NCBI GenBank assembly: GCA_963978905.1
Contig: OZ022261.1
Span: 28,269,686 to 28,333,685, forward strand
Length of the DNA stretch: 64,000 nucleotides
Reading direction: 5' to 3'
Source: Trichostrongylus colubriformis
Lineage: Eukaryota > Nematoda > Chromadorea > Rhabditida > Trichostrongylidae
Notes under the pieces: generated by a model
Database searches by the model: none
Told to the model about the DNA's origin: nothing
What the model saw: the letters and a program-made list of their open reading frames with translations, nothing else
Program-made: the position numbers and the translations under genes
Part shown: piece after piece, positions 48,901 to 60,578 of the stretch
Layout of the letters: each line of letters starts with the position of its first letter
Numbering within the stretch: position 1 is the stretch's first letter

Positions 48901-51900
48901 CAATTATTGAAATGGAGCAGAAGTTCTGTGTACGATTTTTCCATATTAATTCGGAGCTTTTATCGAATGCTGAAACCGCCTCCACAGATAGCGGCGATAG
49001 TAGCAGCATGAGTGAGTTTCCTTCTTTCGGTGTTGTAAATTTTTGCAGTTTTGATTCATATCCACCCTTTCGTCGACTATGGCAGGGCATTTGTACCTCG
49101 CTATCGGTATGCAGTCCGCTTTTTCGTGTAATGATCAGGTTCGTGGACTATGCGTGGTATCACCCATCAGGTGACGGTGGGAGGTGCAGAGATGGGTAAT
49201 CGTAAAATTGGGTATTTACTTAAAAGTGTAGACGGTGATGTCCCACGCGTCGCAGTTCTTGCAGTCCTAGGCTGCTGTCAGACTTCACGAGTTGCGGTGT
49301 CGCAGCTCTGCACGCGATGTTGCGGCTTTGCACAATCTTAAGGTCATGGTGTGCGAAAGTGCAACATCACAGAGTCGCAAAATCGCAGATTCGCACCCAA
49401 AATCGCGAAATCTGACGGCATCCTGAGATCGCGAAATTTCAGGTTCGCGAGTATAAATGTCGGCCACACAGTGTGGATGCATAACCGAACATTGTGTTTT
49501 TGTAAACCTAAATTCCACTTCTCGAGACTCTTTTGCGGACGTGGAAAATGTCGAAGAATCCTAGTATCCGTGGAGTCATTTGATTTTTTAGGTGGGCGAA
49601 ATATGGAGCGATTTATGAACGAGCAGGTCCGTGCAGTGATGGCACCATTGTTCGAATCGTTGAATGGTCATTTGGATCGATTTTGCAAAGCAATTTGCAA
49701 GCAGAATCCTAGGTTAGATAATCTGTTTTGAGGTGATTATATTACTACAGAGATGGTTTGTCATATAGTATATATTGGTAATGTTCTCACAATTTCTCAC
49801 AATCGTAATAACCTTGTATTGCTTACAGTAGGATTTAAGTTAACGCATACGAACGATAAGTTTTCACAAACATGAGCTTAATCCTGAAAATGGTCACACA
49901 AAGAAGGCTCAGTACCGAATCGCTCATTATCTGAGGCCCTATTCGTCGATTTAGAAAACGTTTCATGTGACTAGGTTTATGAAACCGCATTGTCTGTTTT
50001 CATGGATCTGTGTTCACTGTATTCATTACAGTAATGTGATGCTGTTGTTCATCATCATGTCGAAGAAAGTATTGCTGCCGCAAGAATCTGGTTCATACTA
50101 CTCTGTCACTTTTGGCACGTTTGTAGTGTTAATTAAACGGCAGTTCGATCTCTACATGGTGAGTTTGGAATTTCTTCACGCTCACATTACAGCCCTTCTC
50201 ATAGGTTCTTTATTCCATCTAATCCTGCGGCTATCCGTCTTTATCCTATCTTCATCAGCATTCAATTTGATAGTATAGACTACTGGTACCTGTGGTAGTT
50301 CGGTCATAGATTTTGTTAAGGAAACTGAAGGCATGGCCTTTTCCGAGATTAAAATCTCGAAACGAATGCGTCTGGGCATCTTGCCAACTATTGAAAGATT
50401 CGCTGAATTCGTGAGGAACGCAGAAGCTGTTTTTGAGGGTGCCGAAAGACGGACAGATCTTGAAAAGTGGTGAGTTCAAGGAGCCTTCCTTTGTCAAAAG
50501 AAATTATTAGCTTTGTTGCAGTCATGCAGTTCATTTAGAGAGTAACAGTAATGCGGAATTTCGTTTGCGATTTTGCCTTATTGTTTAATGTTTTGCTCAG
50601 GTACACGCATTTGTACCGTTGTGTTTGTGAAGGAATAGAAAAAGCCGCTCTAAATCCTAATAGCAAGTCACCAACGGCTGTGGTCCGCTTCGAAAATTAC
50701 CATCAGCTCTACCGTAAGTACTTACTGAACATAGCAATTAACGTAAGGACGTATTCAGAAAGATTTTTTAGTAACTTTGTCGGAATTGAAAATTCCTTGT
50801 TTGGATGCACAACGTAAAGAAGCGAAACGAGAAAAGGAGGAGAATATCGATTTGTATGTCAGGGAATATATGGGTCGACCACTTGAGAAGATTCATGTAA
50901 GTATTCGTGATTTGCAGATTATACATACTGACAGCTATGGGTATGGGATAGCAGGGGAAGCGTGCTTCCAATTCGTTTGCCATAGTCCCTCTCGAAAACG
51001 GTAAAAAGTCGAGTCCTGCGCAGTTCTGCGTGAGTTTTTGCTTTTTTGCTTCCATCCCGGAATTAGTGTTTATAGGCCTTTTCTCTATTTCATGTTACGG
51101 GTCCATTAGGTGTAATGGCCAATGTTCTAAAGCAGTCTGGCTTCCGATGACAACCTATAGTTTATCAGAAAGTTTCTTAGTGCCTAGGGTCCGGCTAGAT
51201 TACAGTTGCATCCATGAGAAATCATTAGTGTTTGTAGATGCTCAATTGAAAACAATGCACTCCACACTGCTCTTGATTGTTAGCGCTTTAGGCATCTTAT
51301 AAGCTCGTATTTGCAGCCTGTCTATCTTCTTTGACTCATATTTCTGGTATTTTTCCAAATTGCAGGTATTTTTCGATGCAGTTCAAAATGCTATTGAAAT
51401 GCGAGGAACGAAACCGGAAGAAATCTCATATCAACCTCAGTTCAGTCGTGTTGAATTGAAGAAGGTATTCATTGCACTAGGTGTTCCAGCAGTAATTCCC
51501 TTTCACCTTTCCACTTAATGGTAGCATTTGCCAAAATTCGGTCACCCATTGGAAAAGACCGTGAAGGTGCTATTTTCCTTGGCAGAGATAAAAAACGAAA
51601 TGTATTTCTGAGATAGAGGGTCTAATTTACCCTTGACGTACCGCGAACGTGTTCTGCGGTACCTTACCGCGACCTGTCGATAAGAGCCACATGGATCTGA
51701 GATGCATGGAAGCGATTATAGTTATACGGCGCTATCGCTTGTGGGAGGAGCCTGTATCCGGAGAGGCCTCTACACCCTGGGGATAGTTGGGGAGTTTATA
51801 GCGCAACTTTTTCCCAAATTACGCAGCTTCTTCTTCTTAGGCCCTCATTCACATCAGGATCTTTTTGTTCCCGAATAGCAAAACTGTGACTTCTGCTGAT

Positions 51901-53614
51901 CTTAAGGTTATCGATCGGTGAGGTATTTGTTAACAAGGCATTGATTGATTGACTGCAAGCTATTCTTATTCTGTTCTGCTCATAAATAACATAACCAGAC
52001 CAAAAATATTCTAGGTGATTGCCATGTATCCGGGCAAGGAAGTAAAGAAAGGGCTGGAGCAGTTGTACAAGAAAGTTGAGAAGCATTTGGTCGATCATTC
52101 CTCGTTACTGCAGGTTGTTTGGAGAGAAATGCAGGTACGAGTTATCTATACCTATAACAATTGATAAGTTGTTTATACAACAGCGCTGGAACCCTGCGTT
52201 AATCTTTGACTTTTTTTACATTCGGGCTTTGTTCTCGTAATCATGAGTGATGCGTGACAGGCTCTGTTGCTCATGTTGAGTTTGAGCAAGTCGAGCACTT
52301 CGATATATAGGAAGAACCAATATCGTAAGTGGAATTTGTCAGTCCTTGCAATAAGCGAGCTCACATCTATCTGAGTGCGTTCTTTGATGACTGGAATTCC
52401 GCGTTATAGGCATAACGAGGCGTTCACAACAAATGAGTCTTGTTTCGAAGGAGAAGATATTTGATGCAGTTAGAGTTGAATGGCGATTTCAAAATTTTGA
52501 TCATGGGCCTAGGGCGGTGCACATGGCGTGACACGCTCAATGGCACACGCCTTCACAAGCGCTATGAAGGCGTGTGCCATCGGTCCCAGCTTGATGTGGC
52601 CGTTTCCCAGTTTTCCAGTGATGCACCAGGCGGGAAAAGGCATCCTCGATAATATACTGCTACAGAAGAGAAACCCTATTTCTTGGGATTTTGGTCGTTT
52701 GGTTCTGTTCTTTTCCACAGCCGCATCGCCTAGCACCCGTAGAAGGAAAGAGTATGTGAAAACTGTTCTCTTTAAACGAACATGAGCTCGGAAGAGATTA
52801 CATATAGCGAAACTCGCGTAAAAAAAAAGACGTCCTGCGACACTGTTGCGATCCTAGCATGCTTGATCTCGAGCTGCACTCATCTGGCTGAGCTGCTTGC
52901 TGGCGACGGACAGAAAAGGCCAACATCACTGTCGGTTGATGTCGTTGATGTCGTAAGGAGATCTGATGCCCTCATGATGATGTTAAACTAGTAAAAACAA
53001 ACTGCAAAAAAAGAAGGAACAATGGGAAGAAGAATATGTAGAAGGGTAAGAATTAAGGTGTTTATACCAAAAACCCTATGATTTCACAGTCGACGTTTTG
53101 GCATGGCGTAGTTAGTGCAACTGTGGCAGCGTAAGGCCGCGTTCATACTTCGCGCAGGCAGGGCGTGGCTGCGTTCAAAGGCGTCGGGGCAGGGGCACAA
53201 GGAGGTGCAGAGACGACGCAGGCAACGAGACAGGGTGGGACAGGTGAAGACGCAGAGAGCCGCGGCCACGCCCTACCACCGAAACCGCCAAATATGAACG
53301 CGGCCTAAAAGCCTGCAAGATTACCATTGGTTAAGACTGCCCCCCTGCTATCGTTGTGCAGCACGAGTTTATTTTTTTACGCCTGAATTTATAATTGTTT
53401 GCTGCGACGGGTTCATTAGATCCAGAATCAGAATTGAAGCATCAATACGACCACGTACATGAGGGACATGTTCACTTTTCAGGATCAGTTCCTCAAGCAA
53501 CTCCAAGGATATCAGCGTTTGATGAGCTCGTGTTATCCAGGTTCAAAACTCGAGCTTGAAGTGACCGTTCAGGATGTTCTTAGCTACTTCTCCGACATTG
53601 CTCAACAGCATTAG
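45497..53614 (+). CDS. sec-3: Exocyst complex subunit Sec3/EXOC1, 20 exons
   Basis: Sec3 helps tether secretory vesicles to the plasma membrane as part of the octameric exocyst. Exons: 45497-45626, 45725-45807, 45889-45975, 46222-46356, 46479-46565, 46687-46845, 47611-47783, 47964-48135, 48229-48341, 48407-48540, 48710-48798, 48870-49011, 49592-49712, 49975-50158, 50279-50469, 50601-50713, 50772-50896, 51366-51464, 52015-52134, 53483-53614. All introns are GT-AG; the sum is 2589 nt (862 aa plus TAG), close to human EXOC1 at about 890. Key matches to the family: [12 protein letters not shown] at the start, [67 protein letters not shown], and the tail [17 protein letters not shown]. The acceptor of exon 3 (CTCTTTCGGAG) is the weakest. 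Several introns carry foldback elements. Confidence 0.94.
46479..48135 (+). other. sec-3: Sec3 coiled-coil region
   Basis: Residues about 146-342 are long, charged and heptad-like (for example [20 protein letters not shown] and [16 protein letters not shown]). They match the coiled-coil stretch of EXOC1 used to pack against other exocyst subunits. The Ser-rich segment after residue 424 ([19 protein letters not shown]) mirrors the Ser-rich linker of the vertebrate protein. Confidence 0.65.
49268..49427. mobile_element. Foldback MITE family A, copy in sec-3 intron 12
   Basis: The ends read CTGTCAGACTTCACGAG and, inverted, GCCGTCAGATTTCGCGA. The interior shares CAATCTTAAGGTC with the copy at 38670. 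It lies wholly in the intron between exons 12 and 13, so it does not break the coding sequence. Confidence 0.7.
52540..52580. repeat. Perfect 16-bp-stem hairpin in sec-3 intron 19
   Basis: ATGGCACACGCCTTCA and its exact complement TGAAGGCGTGTGCCAT flank a 9-base loop. The stem is short for a microRNA precursor, and nearby sequence extends it only slightly. Confidence 0.6.
53133..53307. mobile_element. Foldback MITE family B, copy in sec-3 intron 19
   Basis: The ends are AAGGCCGCGTTCATACTT and AATATGAACGCGGCCT. The interior, with GACGACGCAGGCAACGAG and CCACGCCCTACC, matches copy 1 at 39142. Inserted in the last sec-3 intron, about 175 bases before the final exon. Confidence 0.78.
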
Positions 53615-53689
53615 ATATCTTTTTCTCTCGAACTACTTATATATGGCGTAAGGCTTTAACAGTGAGGGTCTGCCATGAATGAAGAGCTT

Positions 53690-54080
53690 CATTGGCAATA
53701 TCTGCTTAAAGGCAGTGGTAGGGGTAATCCGGTTGCATCATTCATTCCAATTTTGGTACTGACGGGTTGACGTATTCCTACGGCAGCTTACGCGTCAAGC
53801 ACTCGTCATTTCTATAGATATGGCTTTAATACGATACGATAAGTATCATGCTGCTATCATGCTCATTACTCTACACCTCAGTCATTCCTCGGCAAAGTCA
53901 ACCATAGGTGGCGGGCCGGCATAAGAAAGGCGGCTTGGCCTGATGAGGCCGCGTCTGCCACAGCTCAAGGGGACGCTTTCCGCGAGAGATTTTCCTGTAC
54001 ATAGGCCTCTCAAACCCGTAATTTTTCAGTAATTGTCTCCTTTTGGGATTCCTTATCACCCCTATCAATCTATAAAGGCA
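53690..54080 (-). repeat. Dispersed repeat R3/R2 unit, copy 1
   Basis: It starts with TTAAAGGCAGTGGTAGGGG and shares with 54930-55265 a long patchwork including TTAATACGATACGATAAGTATCAT and ACTCTACACC...CAGTCATTC. The later part resembles the reverse complement of R2. It lies just past the sec-3 stop codon. Confidence 0.6.
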
Positions 54081-54199
54081 CACCATGCGGTAAGCAGATT
54101 AGTCTTTCTTGGGACAAGTACGTCCCTGAACTTTTAAGACCGCATCTTTGTTGCGGCTGCGCGGTGCACCCTCACGGTATTGTGCCTGCCTGAGCACAC

Positions 54200-54420
54200 C
54201 TATCTACGCCCACCCACCCACATCACACCCGGCGTTAGACTCGCGATTAGAGAAGATAAGTCAGTGAAGCAGCTATTTCGATGATGAAGGCACCTTCCAA
54301 ACTGGAAATTCGTTCGTTTAAGGCCAGGTGTGATTCGGTTGAGTAGGCATGGCTCGGTTGTGTTCGAGCAGGCACAACACTGTGAGGGTGCACCGTGCAG
54401 CCGCAACAAAGGTGCATCTT
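54200..54420. other. Between repeat copies, nothing recognised
   Basis: No gene or repeat structure is clear apart from a short inverted match: AAGATGCACCTTTGTTGCGGCTGCACGG-like sequence near 54400 and its complement near 54150. Confidence 0.3.
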
Positions 54421-54677
54421 GAGCAGTTATCTAAGGTCCTACTTGAGCAAAGAAGGTTACCCACTATTCTAACTGTTGCATGGTGTGCCTTTAATAGGAC
54501 AAAATGCAAAAGCCATATATATATTTCCCGTCTCTGTATAACCCATTTCAGCAAAGTTCTTAACGTAATGTGATTCCATTTTCCTGCCATAAAATGGGGC
54601 AGATGCACAGTTTGTTATGCAAGAAAGTTTGTGTTGATCACTGCTTTCAATTTGTCTATCTTTTTGCGTTTTTCTGA

Positions 54678-54715
54678 TTAAGCTGAGATTATACGGTTAA
54701 GCTGAGATTATACGG
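54678..54715 (+). repeat. Two tandem 19-bp units
   Basis: TTAAGCTGAGATTATACGG is repeated twice with no mismatch, directly head to tail. Confidence 0.9.
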
Positions 54716-54929
54716 CCCATGCGATCGGTTTGCAGTCCGTTGGCAGTTCAACTGAAGGTAGGTGCGTATAGTCTTGCGATTCTGCTACCCGCAGGATTGG
54801 AACGCATGATCGCAAAATCGTATGTGTTGTCAAGCGGTTTCTTACTAAACTGTGCTCTTTTTCCGGGTTCTTCATCGCTCCGGAGCCGTGAGTGGTAAGA
54901 AACCAGCATTTCGGAGGGAAAAATAACAC

Positions 54930-55265
54930 GCTAAAAGGCAGTCGTAGGGGTAATACGGACTCATCCTTCATTCCAGTCTTCGATACTGATCGGTGGACGT
55001 GTTCATCACGAAAGCCGACACTTCAGCACCACGTCATTTCGATTGATACGGCATTAATACGATACGATAAGTATCATTCAGCTACCATTTTATTACTCTA
55101 CACCCAGTCATTCTTCGAGGCATGGTCTGTCATTCAAAGGCGCCAGCGGTACTGCTACGCTGTCCCTGTAGCTTGGGGGCGCGCTTTTCAACGGGGATTT
55201 CACCACGTGTAGGCTTCTTAGACCTCTAGTTTCCATGCGGGCGACTTCTTCAAGGGATTTTTTAA
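54930..55265 (-). repeat. Dispersed repeat R3/R2 unit, copy 2
   Basis: Homologous to 53690-54080; begins CTAAAAGGCAGTCGTAGGGG. Its distal 110 bases, read on the minus strand, match R2 at 38945 (GAAGTCGCCC, GGAAACTA, AAATCCCCGTTGAAAAGCGCG). Confidence 0.6.
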
Positions 55266-55967
55266 AAAAATAATCACATTATGCGAAGCTCCTACTAAAT
55301 CTCCAGCACTGGTACCGTGAATTCGCATACTGTTGGCAGGTAACTACGCCTACTAATCGTTATCACGTGGAAAATTTCATGGTACTAATGTAGTTAAGGG
55401 GCCTGTCCAGTGCTCTTGACGTCCGGCCTATTTTTGCATAAGTTTTGCCCATGCCTTAGTTGGGGTAGGGAATCCCTATCTGCCCATGGATAAGGAATAG
55501 GTGGAAGTATACACTTGCATACAAACATCGTTGTAAGATGGTATTGGGTGAGGAACAACGGCGTGGAAATGGGTGCCTCTCCGAGCACCAATTTTATATT
55601 TCTTGCGCTTTTGTCCACCAGATGAGATCAGGGGTTTTCAATATGATTCTAGCAGATTCAGACGGTGCCCATCCATCGTTGCGTTTTACCCTTAACACTA
55701 GCTTCAGCGCAGAAGAGCACAAAAATCGCATTTTCCTCAGCTCTACATATATCAGAAACTGTGGGTCTCATTTCATAAAAGTCTCACAAGGTTTCATGCC
55801 GATTTCAATCAACATAGCGCTTCGCAAGATGTTCCAGAAACTGTTGATGTTAAATCACACTCGTGGGATGAGGTGTGATTCACTGCGCTTGGCGTTCGTC
55901 GCCATCTTCTTTGCCCAAGCTTCGGGAGGGAAGTGAACCCTACACGTTCGAAGTCTATGCAGAAATA

Positions 55968-56140
55968 CAGTCCATTTCAGAAAATTGATTGGGCGTGTCC
56001 TTCGGACTTGTATGGACGTGTATCAAACTCTCTCAATTCTCTCACCCCGCCACACACACTCACTCGCGCCACGTACTCTCACTCTCGCCATTCACCCAAG
56101 TCCGTGGGACACGCCCAATCAATTTTTTCGAAATGGACTA
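55968..56140. mobile_element. Foldback MITE with ~45-bp TIRs
   Basis: AGTCCATTTC(A/G)GAAAATTGATTGGGCGTGTCC with GGACTTG reads inwards from both sides, with TA just outside. The interior is rich in CACTC/CTCTC. No coding capacity. Confidence 0.75.
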
Positions 56141-57258
56141 TACATGTTCGAGTGTGCATATTGATGTTTGTGCGATAGCACAGTAAAGGGAACAACACAA
56201 AAATGAGTGCCCTCCTCGATTACGTAGCTACTACATAGCACTTCTATCTCGCATCTATCTAGCATCTTGGCAGAGTTTATTTTATATAAAAAGTTCGATT
56301 AGATAGTTGCGCTGCCATGTAGGTGACAAGAAGTGCGTGCTTGTTGCTCTGCAGCATAAACCCTGAAAGCGCAAGTCTGAGGCGCCATTGAGGCATTTAA
56401 TGCTGTGAAAAAACTGCTTCAGTAGATTCAGCAGCGAAAGATATGAGAGAACATGTAACATGCGCGAACATAAGACGGTGCTGTGCGTTGATAAGGTGAG
56501 ATCTCAGGCTGCGGTCCGATGCGATGAAAACCCGGCGTAAGGTTACGGTACCTGCCACCTGTACACCTGCACCTGTACGTAAATGCACGGCAGTCTGAAG
56601 ATCTAGTGGGCGCGCACTTGCAATTCTGCGATTATGCGGTCCTGAGGATCGTAGAATCGCCCGGTATAAGATGTGCCTCACGAGCAGTGGAAAGGAATGG
56701 GGGACTTTTGAGATAGGCGATCCTGTAGGCGTTCTGCGCAATCGGATATGCGCCCAGATCAACCTGAGAGTATAAGACGAAAAACCTGTCAGAACCATGA
56801 GGGATGAATCAAGGGAAGGGATTATGTTGAAAAGTATTTTGTAGATGTACGAAACTTTCCTGTATAGAAGGAATAATTAACTGGTTCATTCTCGGTCGGC
56901 CCTCCCATTTCAATTTATTGCGACACCCGTGATAAGCGATTTCTAGATGTGATATTTAAATTCGATGTACATATTTGTTGCTTGTTATGTTCTTATTTCT
57001 GTTTTCTAATCTGTTTGATGAGGTTTTGATTGCGAAGATTTCACTGCATCGAGTTCCTTTCCTGTCATAAATAGAAGTAGAGCGTATCATTATAAGTACG
57101 TGGTTTATGGCTATGGGATGTGTACTTATTGCCATGGAATACAGAAAATGTGCTCTTTCAGCTTTTGTATGAAATTTTTTAGTAGGATGATATCATTGAG
57201 CGCAGTGGTGCGACTTTATTATTTTGTTGATTTTTCGTTGAATTTATCGACTTGTTCT

Positions 57259-57328
57259 CCTAATAAAACAATTTTGGCTTTGAGTGTTTTCTCTTAATAA
57301 AACAATTTCGGCTGTGTAGAGTTTTCTA
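57259..57328 (+). repeat. Tandem duplication of ~34 bp
   Basis: Two adjacent copies of a CTTAATAAAACAATTTTGGCT...GTTTTCT unit differ at several sites. Confidence 0.7.
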
Positions 57329-57477
57329 CTGTCGTGGCCAGAATGATATTACCTGCAAGATATACCGAGAGGGATAGAAACAAACTCACACTACACACTA
57401 GCGTGGAGGTGAGAAGTCACTTGGCCGTCATTGGCGGAAGCGGGTTTGAGACAGTTTGGCCATGCCCACAGCGTGTA

Positions 57478-57980
57478 CAGTAGCGCTCAAAAGTCTTCGG
57501 CCAGAACTTTTTTGTCATAACTTTTTTTCTACTTGACCAAATTTGACAAAATTTCAATATGTGGTGCCTGAACCTACTGCGAACACTTCCTTCTTTTTGA
57601 GTGCAGCTTGACTCTTTTGATGGTTTTTTACAAGAATTTACTACAAGACCACCGAAAAAAAGTAAAAGACTTGGTAAAAGAAAGCTTTCTTTACAAAAAC
57701 ATAACGAGCAAGCCTCAGAGAACATTAATATTTTTTGGAAAGACCACGACTTTTGATGGCAGCCGCACAGCGGGACGGCATAGGGATGGCACTCCAAAAA
57801 CAAAAAATTCCATATGACCACGTAACCTACACCGTTGAGCGCCAAAATAGTACATTAAGTATGCAGTGTCTCCAAGTACAACATACTAAAAGTTCTCGTA
57901 GATCGGTGCAGTTGCAAAAAAGTTACAAGTGAAAAGCCCAAGTGAATGACCATTTCGCCGAAGACTTTTGAGCGCTACTG
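57478..57980. mobile_element. 503-bp Tc1-type non-autonomous element
   Basis: Identical 24-bp inverted ends begin CAGTAGCGCTCAAAAGTC and are flanked by TA (57476-57477, 57981-57982). CAGT ends and TA flanks are the signature of Tc1-like transposons. The interior has open frames on both strands, but none resembles a transposase. Confidence 0.8.
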
Positions 57981-58544
57981 TACATGCAAAGCGCCTTCCT
58001 GTCAATGTCGGTAGGACTGTGGCCTGCCCGCAGTCCAACGTGGGAAATATTCTTCAAAAAGGCTTTGAATTCCTGAAAATCTTCTAAAATAGATGGTCAA
58101 ATAAGTTAATCGAAAAACTGTCGACCGATTTTTGAGAGTCTCCAGCTTAAATAAATTTCAGACTGGCAGAAAACTGCTTCGGGTGGGTTGATTTCTGTCA
58201 AGTAGCGCTAACAAGGTCTTTCAAGTAATGGCGCGCTTTCTGAAGACCGTTTTTTCTATCGTATGGGGGTACCTGCTTGAAACATATAACAGACGTTCAT
58301 TTTTGCTGAAGGGCCTGAAGAATGCCAGAAAAGTGAGTGACAAAAATTTTTCTCTGAAAACAAAATGAAATGCCGAAAGAGAGAAAAATTTTCTCTGTAG
58401 CATTTACTGAGGTACGTAGTTGCCTCATAACTGTTCCAATGCGAGATTCATAGAAAGTCGCACATGGACGTCTACAAATGTTTACATTAATATCATCAAT
58501 TGTAGTAACGACCACTGCAATAAATGGATGCAGATGGTGTTGTA

Positions 58545-58795
58545 GGGAATGCCACAGTTCCACTAGCACGGTCCGGGATCAGCTCTTGGGTCAGTGCTCG
58601 CCCACGCCCACTAAGCTTTACGCCTCTGCTGAGTCGGTGGACTGGTACGAGAACCGTATGAAAGGACAGCATTACTGGCTCAAATATCGACTGAGCATTG
58701 GAAGTCATTGTATAGGCCGAATAACACTTTAATGCTACCGTAACTCGAACGGGGATTGAATGCATGGCGGATCCCGAAACGGGATTGAGCAAGGA
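58545..58795. repeat. Dispersed repeat family R1, copy 3
   Basis: See copy 1 at 1441 for the shared blocks; this copy has the better preserved AAGTCATTGTATAGGCC and ATGGCGGATCCCGAAAC segments. Confidence 0.55.
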
Positions 58796-58963
58796 CGTAT
58801 GCTTTGTCCATTAGTCGTGAACAAGATTACATACAGTCTGGCTGTTTCCCATATTTGTTCATCTGACGAGGAATTCGAAAGTCCCGAAACTTTCCTAAAG
58901 CTTATATTCTCACTTTTTGAAGGTTTTCTGAATCCGCTTGCTTTCTTATACGAGGGATGGTGA

Positions 58964-59278
58964 TAAGGCTCTGTTCACAGTTTTGGAATTGCGGAACTGC
59001 GGAGTTGCAGAATTGCGGAAAACGATGAGGATACGCATCGACTGGGAGAATTGCGGAATTATGGAAATACAAAATTGCGGAGTTTGCGGAAAAGCATCAG
59101 ATACGTATCGACGCTTTCCACGATTCTTCGTTTCCGCAAATTCCGCGATTCTGCATTTCCACAATTCCGCCAATTCCGCAATTCTCCCGATCGACACGTA
59201 CCTAACCTTCTTTCCACAATTCCGCAAATTCCGCAGTTCTGCAATTCCGCAAATTCCAAAACTGTGAACACCGCCTAA
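58964..59278. mobile_element. Foldback element built of AATTGCGGA units
   Basis: The ends are GGCTCTGTTCACAGTTTTGG and the inverted CCAAAACTGTGAACACCGCC. Nearly all of both arms is made of repeated AATTGCGGA (left) and TCCGCAATT (right) units, with CATCGACTGGGAGAATTGCGG matched by a CAATTCTCCCGATCGA block. It can fold on itself in many registers. Confidence 0.75.
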
Positions 59279-59607
59279 ACTTCCACCTAGCAATAGGAAC
59301 AAAGCAAAACAAAGCAACAAACAAACTCCGTTGATGATGACTGGGACTTTCAGACCACAGGTCGGATGTGCTTGGTGATCCCGTCAATCAAACCTAATGA
59401 ACAAGAAACATCGGCTGGTGTTACACACCTCATACCTCAATGACCCTGTTGAACATCGTACAGCTAGCCGTTTGTGTACTGCTTTTTTTTTCCTATTCCA
59501 TCCCCCCACCAATCTCTTCGTTTATTCGAAAGTCTTTATACCTTAAAAAGATTCATGTAAAGATTTATGCATGCTTTCCATGGATAAGTTACGGGTCAAT
59601 CAAAGAT

Positions 59608-59622
59608 GGGGGGGGGGGGGGG
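59608..59622 (+). repeat. G15 homopolymer tract
   Basis: A run of 15 G, one of several long G or C runs in this window (30191, 31206, 43191). The length is unreliable in sequencing. Confidence 0.9.
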
Positions 59623-60578
59623 AGGGCGAAATGCAACTTTCCATCTCGTTTTTGGAGGTGCCATGAAGCTGAAGGGTCCATTTTAAGCTGAATTGCATAC
59701 ATATGACTTCCTTTATACTCATTCAATCGTTTTCGATATCTGGTTTGGAATAAAGGAATATTCTCGATCCCTTCCGTAATTCTGTTCATGTACTGTATTT
59801 GATAGAGCGTTTTTAAGAGAATCTGAAATCATGGAATTTCTGTGAACGATTTCCTTAGATCGGAAATGTATCGTCGAACCCGCCAAATGCCTTGCTGGTC
59901 CCGGCAACGGCTGGCCGCACAGTAGAAGGACCAGCCGCCATCTTGTGCATGACCTGACCCAGTTGTACAGTCCTGATGCACACATACACACATTTGATAG
60001 TACCAGAAGCTTCAGCACGCAGATCTGTCTCTCTAGAATGTTTCTGTGAAATCCCGACGTGTCCTAGGCCGTGAACAATCATTATTCGGTTGTGGATGGA
60101 TCCTCGATGAGAAAAAGGTCGGCAGTATCCCACCATTTTCATTGTTTTTCAATGTTTTCTATTACAGCGTGTCATTTATTGTGGTACTTTGATTCATGTT
60201 GGACTAGTGAGAATTCTTCGCATCATCAACTGCTTTTATATTCAATAACCACTTCCTTTTTAGCGATTTTTAACCAAAGCGATCAAAAAAAAATTTCGCA
60301 GAGTGCGCCACGCCGTCCAGCTTCCTGACGAAAGGCAGTGATCACGTGCCTAGACCATATGGTTCGTGTGGACCAGTAAGTGTTCCTGCTAATTTTTTAC
60401 TCTCATATCAGCGTGTTGCATGCTAATCGTCTCTTTATGGAGGAAATATTGATATGGTCCGGCTGATCTCGTGAGTGTACGGTTTTAATTACACACCTAC
60501 GCCCACTGATCTCACTCTTTTTATTCCACCATTGAACCTCCTGGTTGTATGGTTTTTAATTTTTGGTCGGAGTTTATA

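Noticed and set aside
52540..52580. microRNA precursor in the sec-3 intron
   Set aside because: The stem is perfect but only 16 bp with a 9-base loop, too short for a normal precursor.
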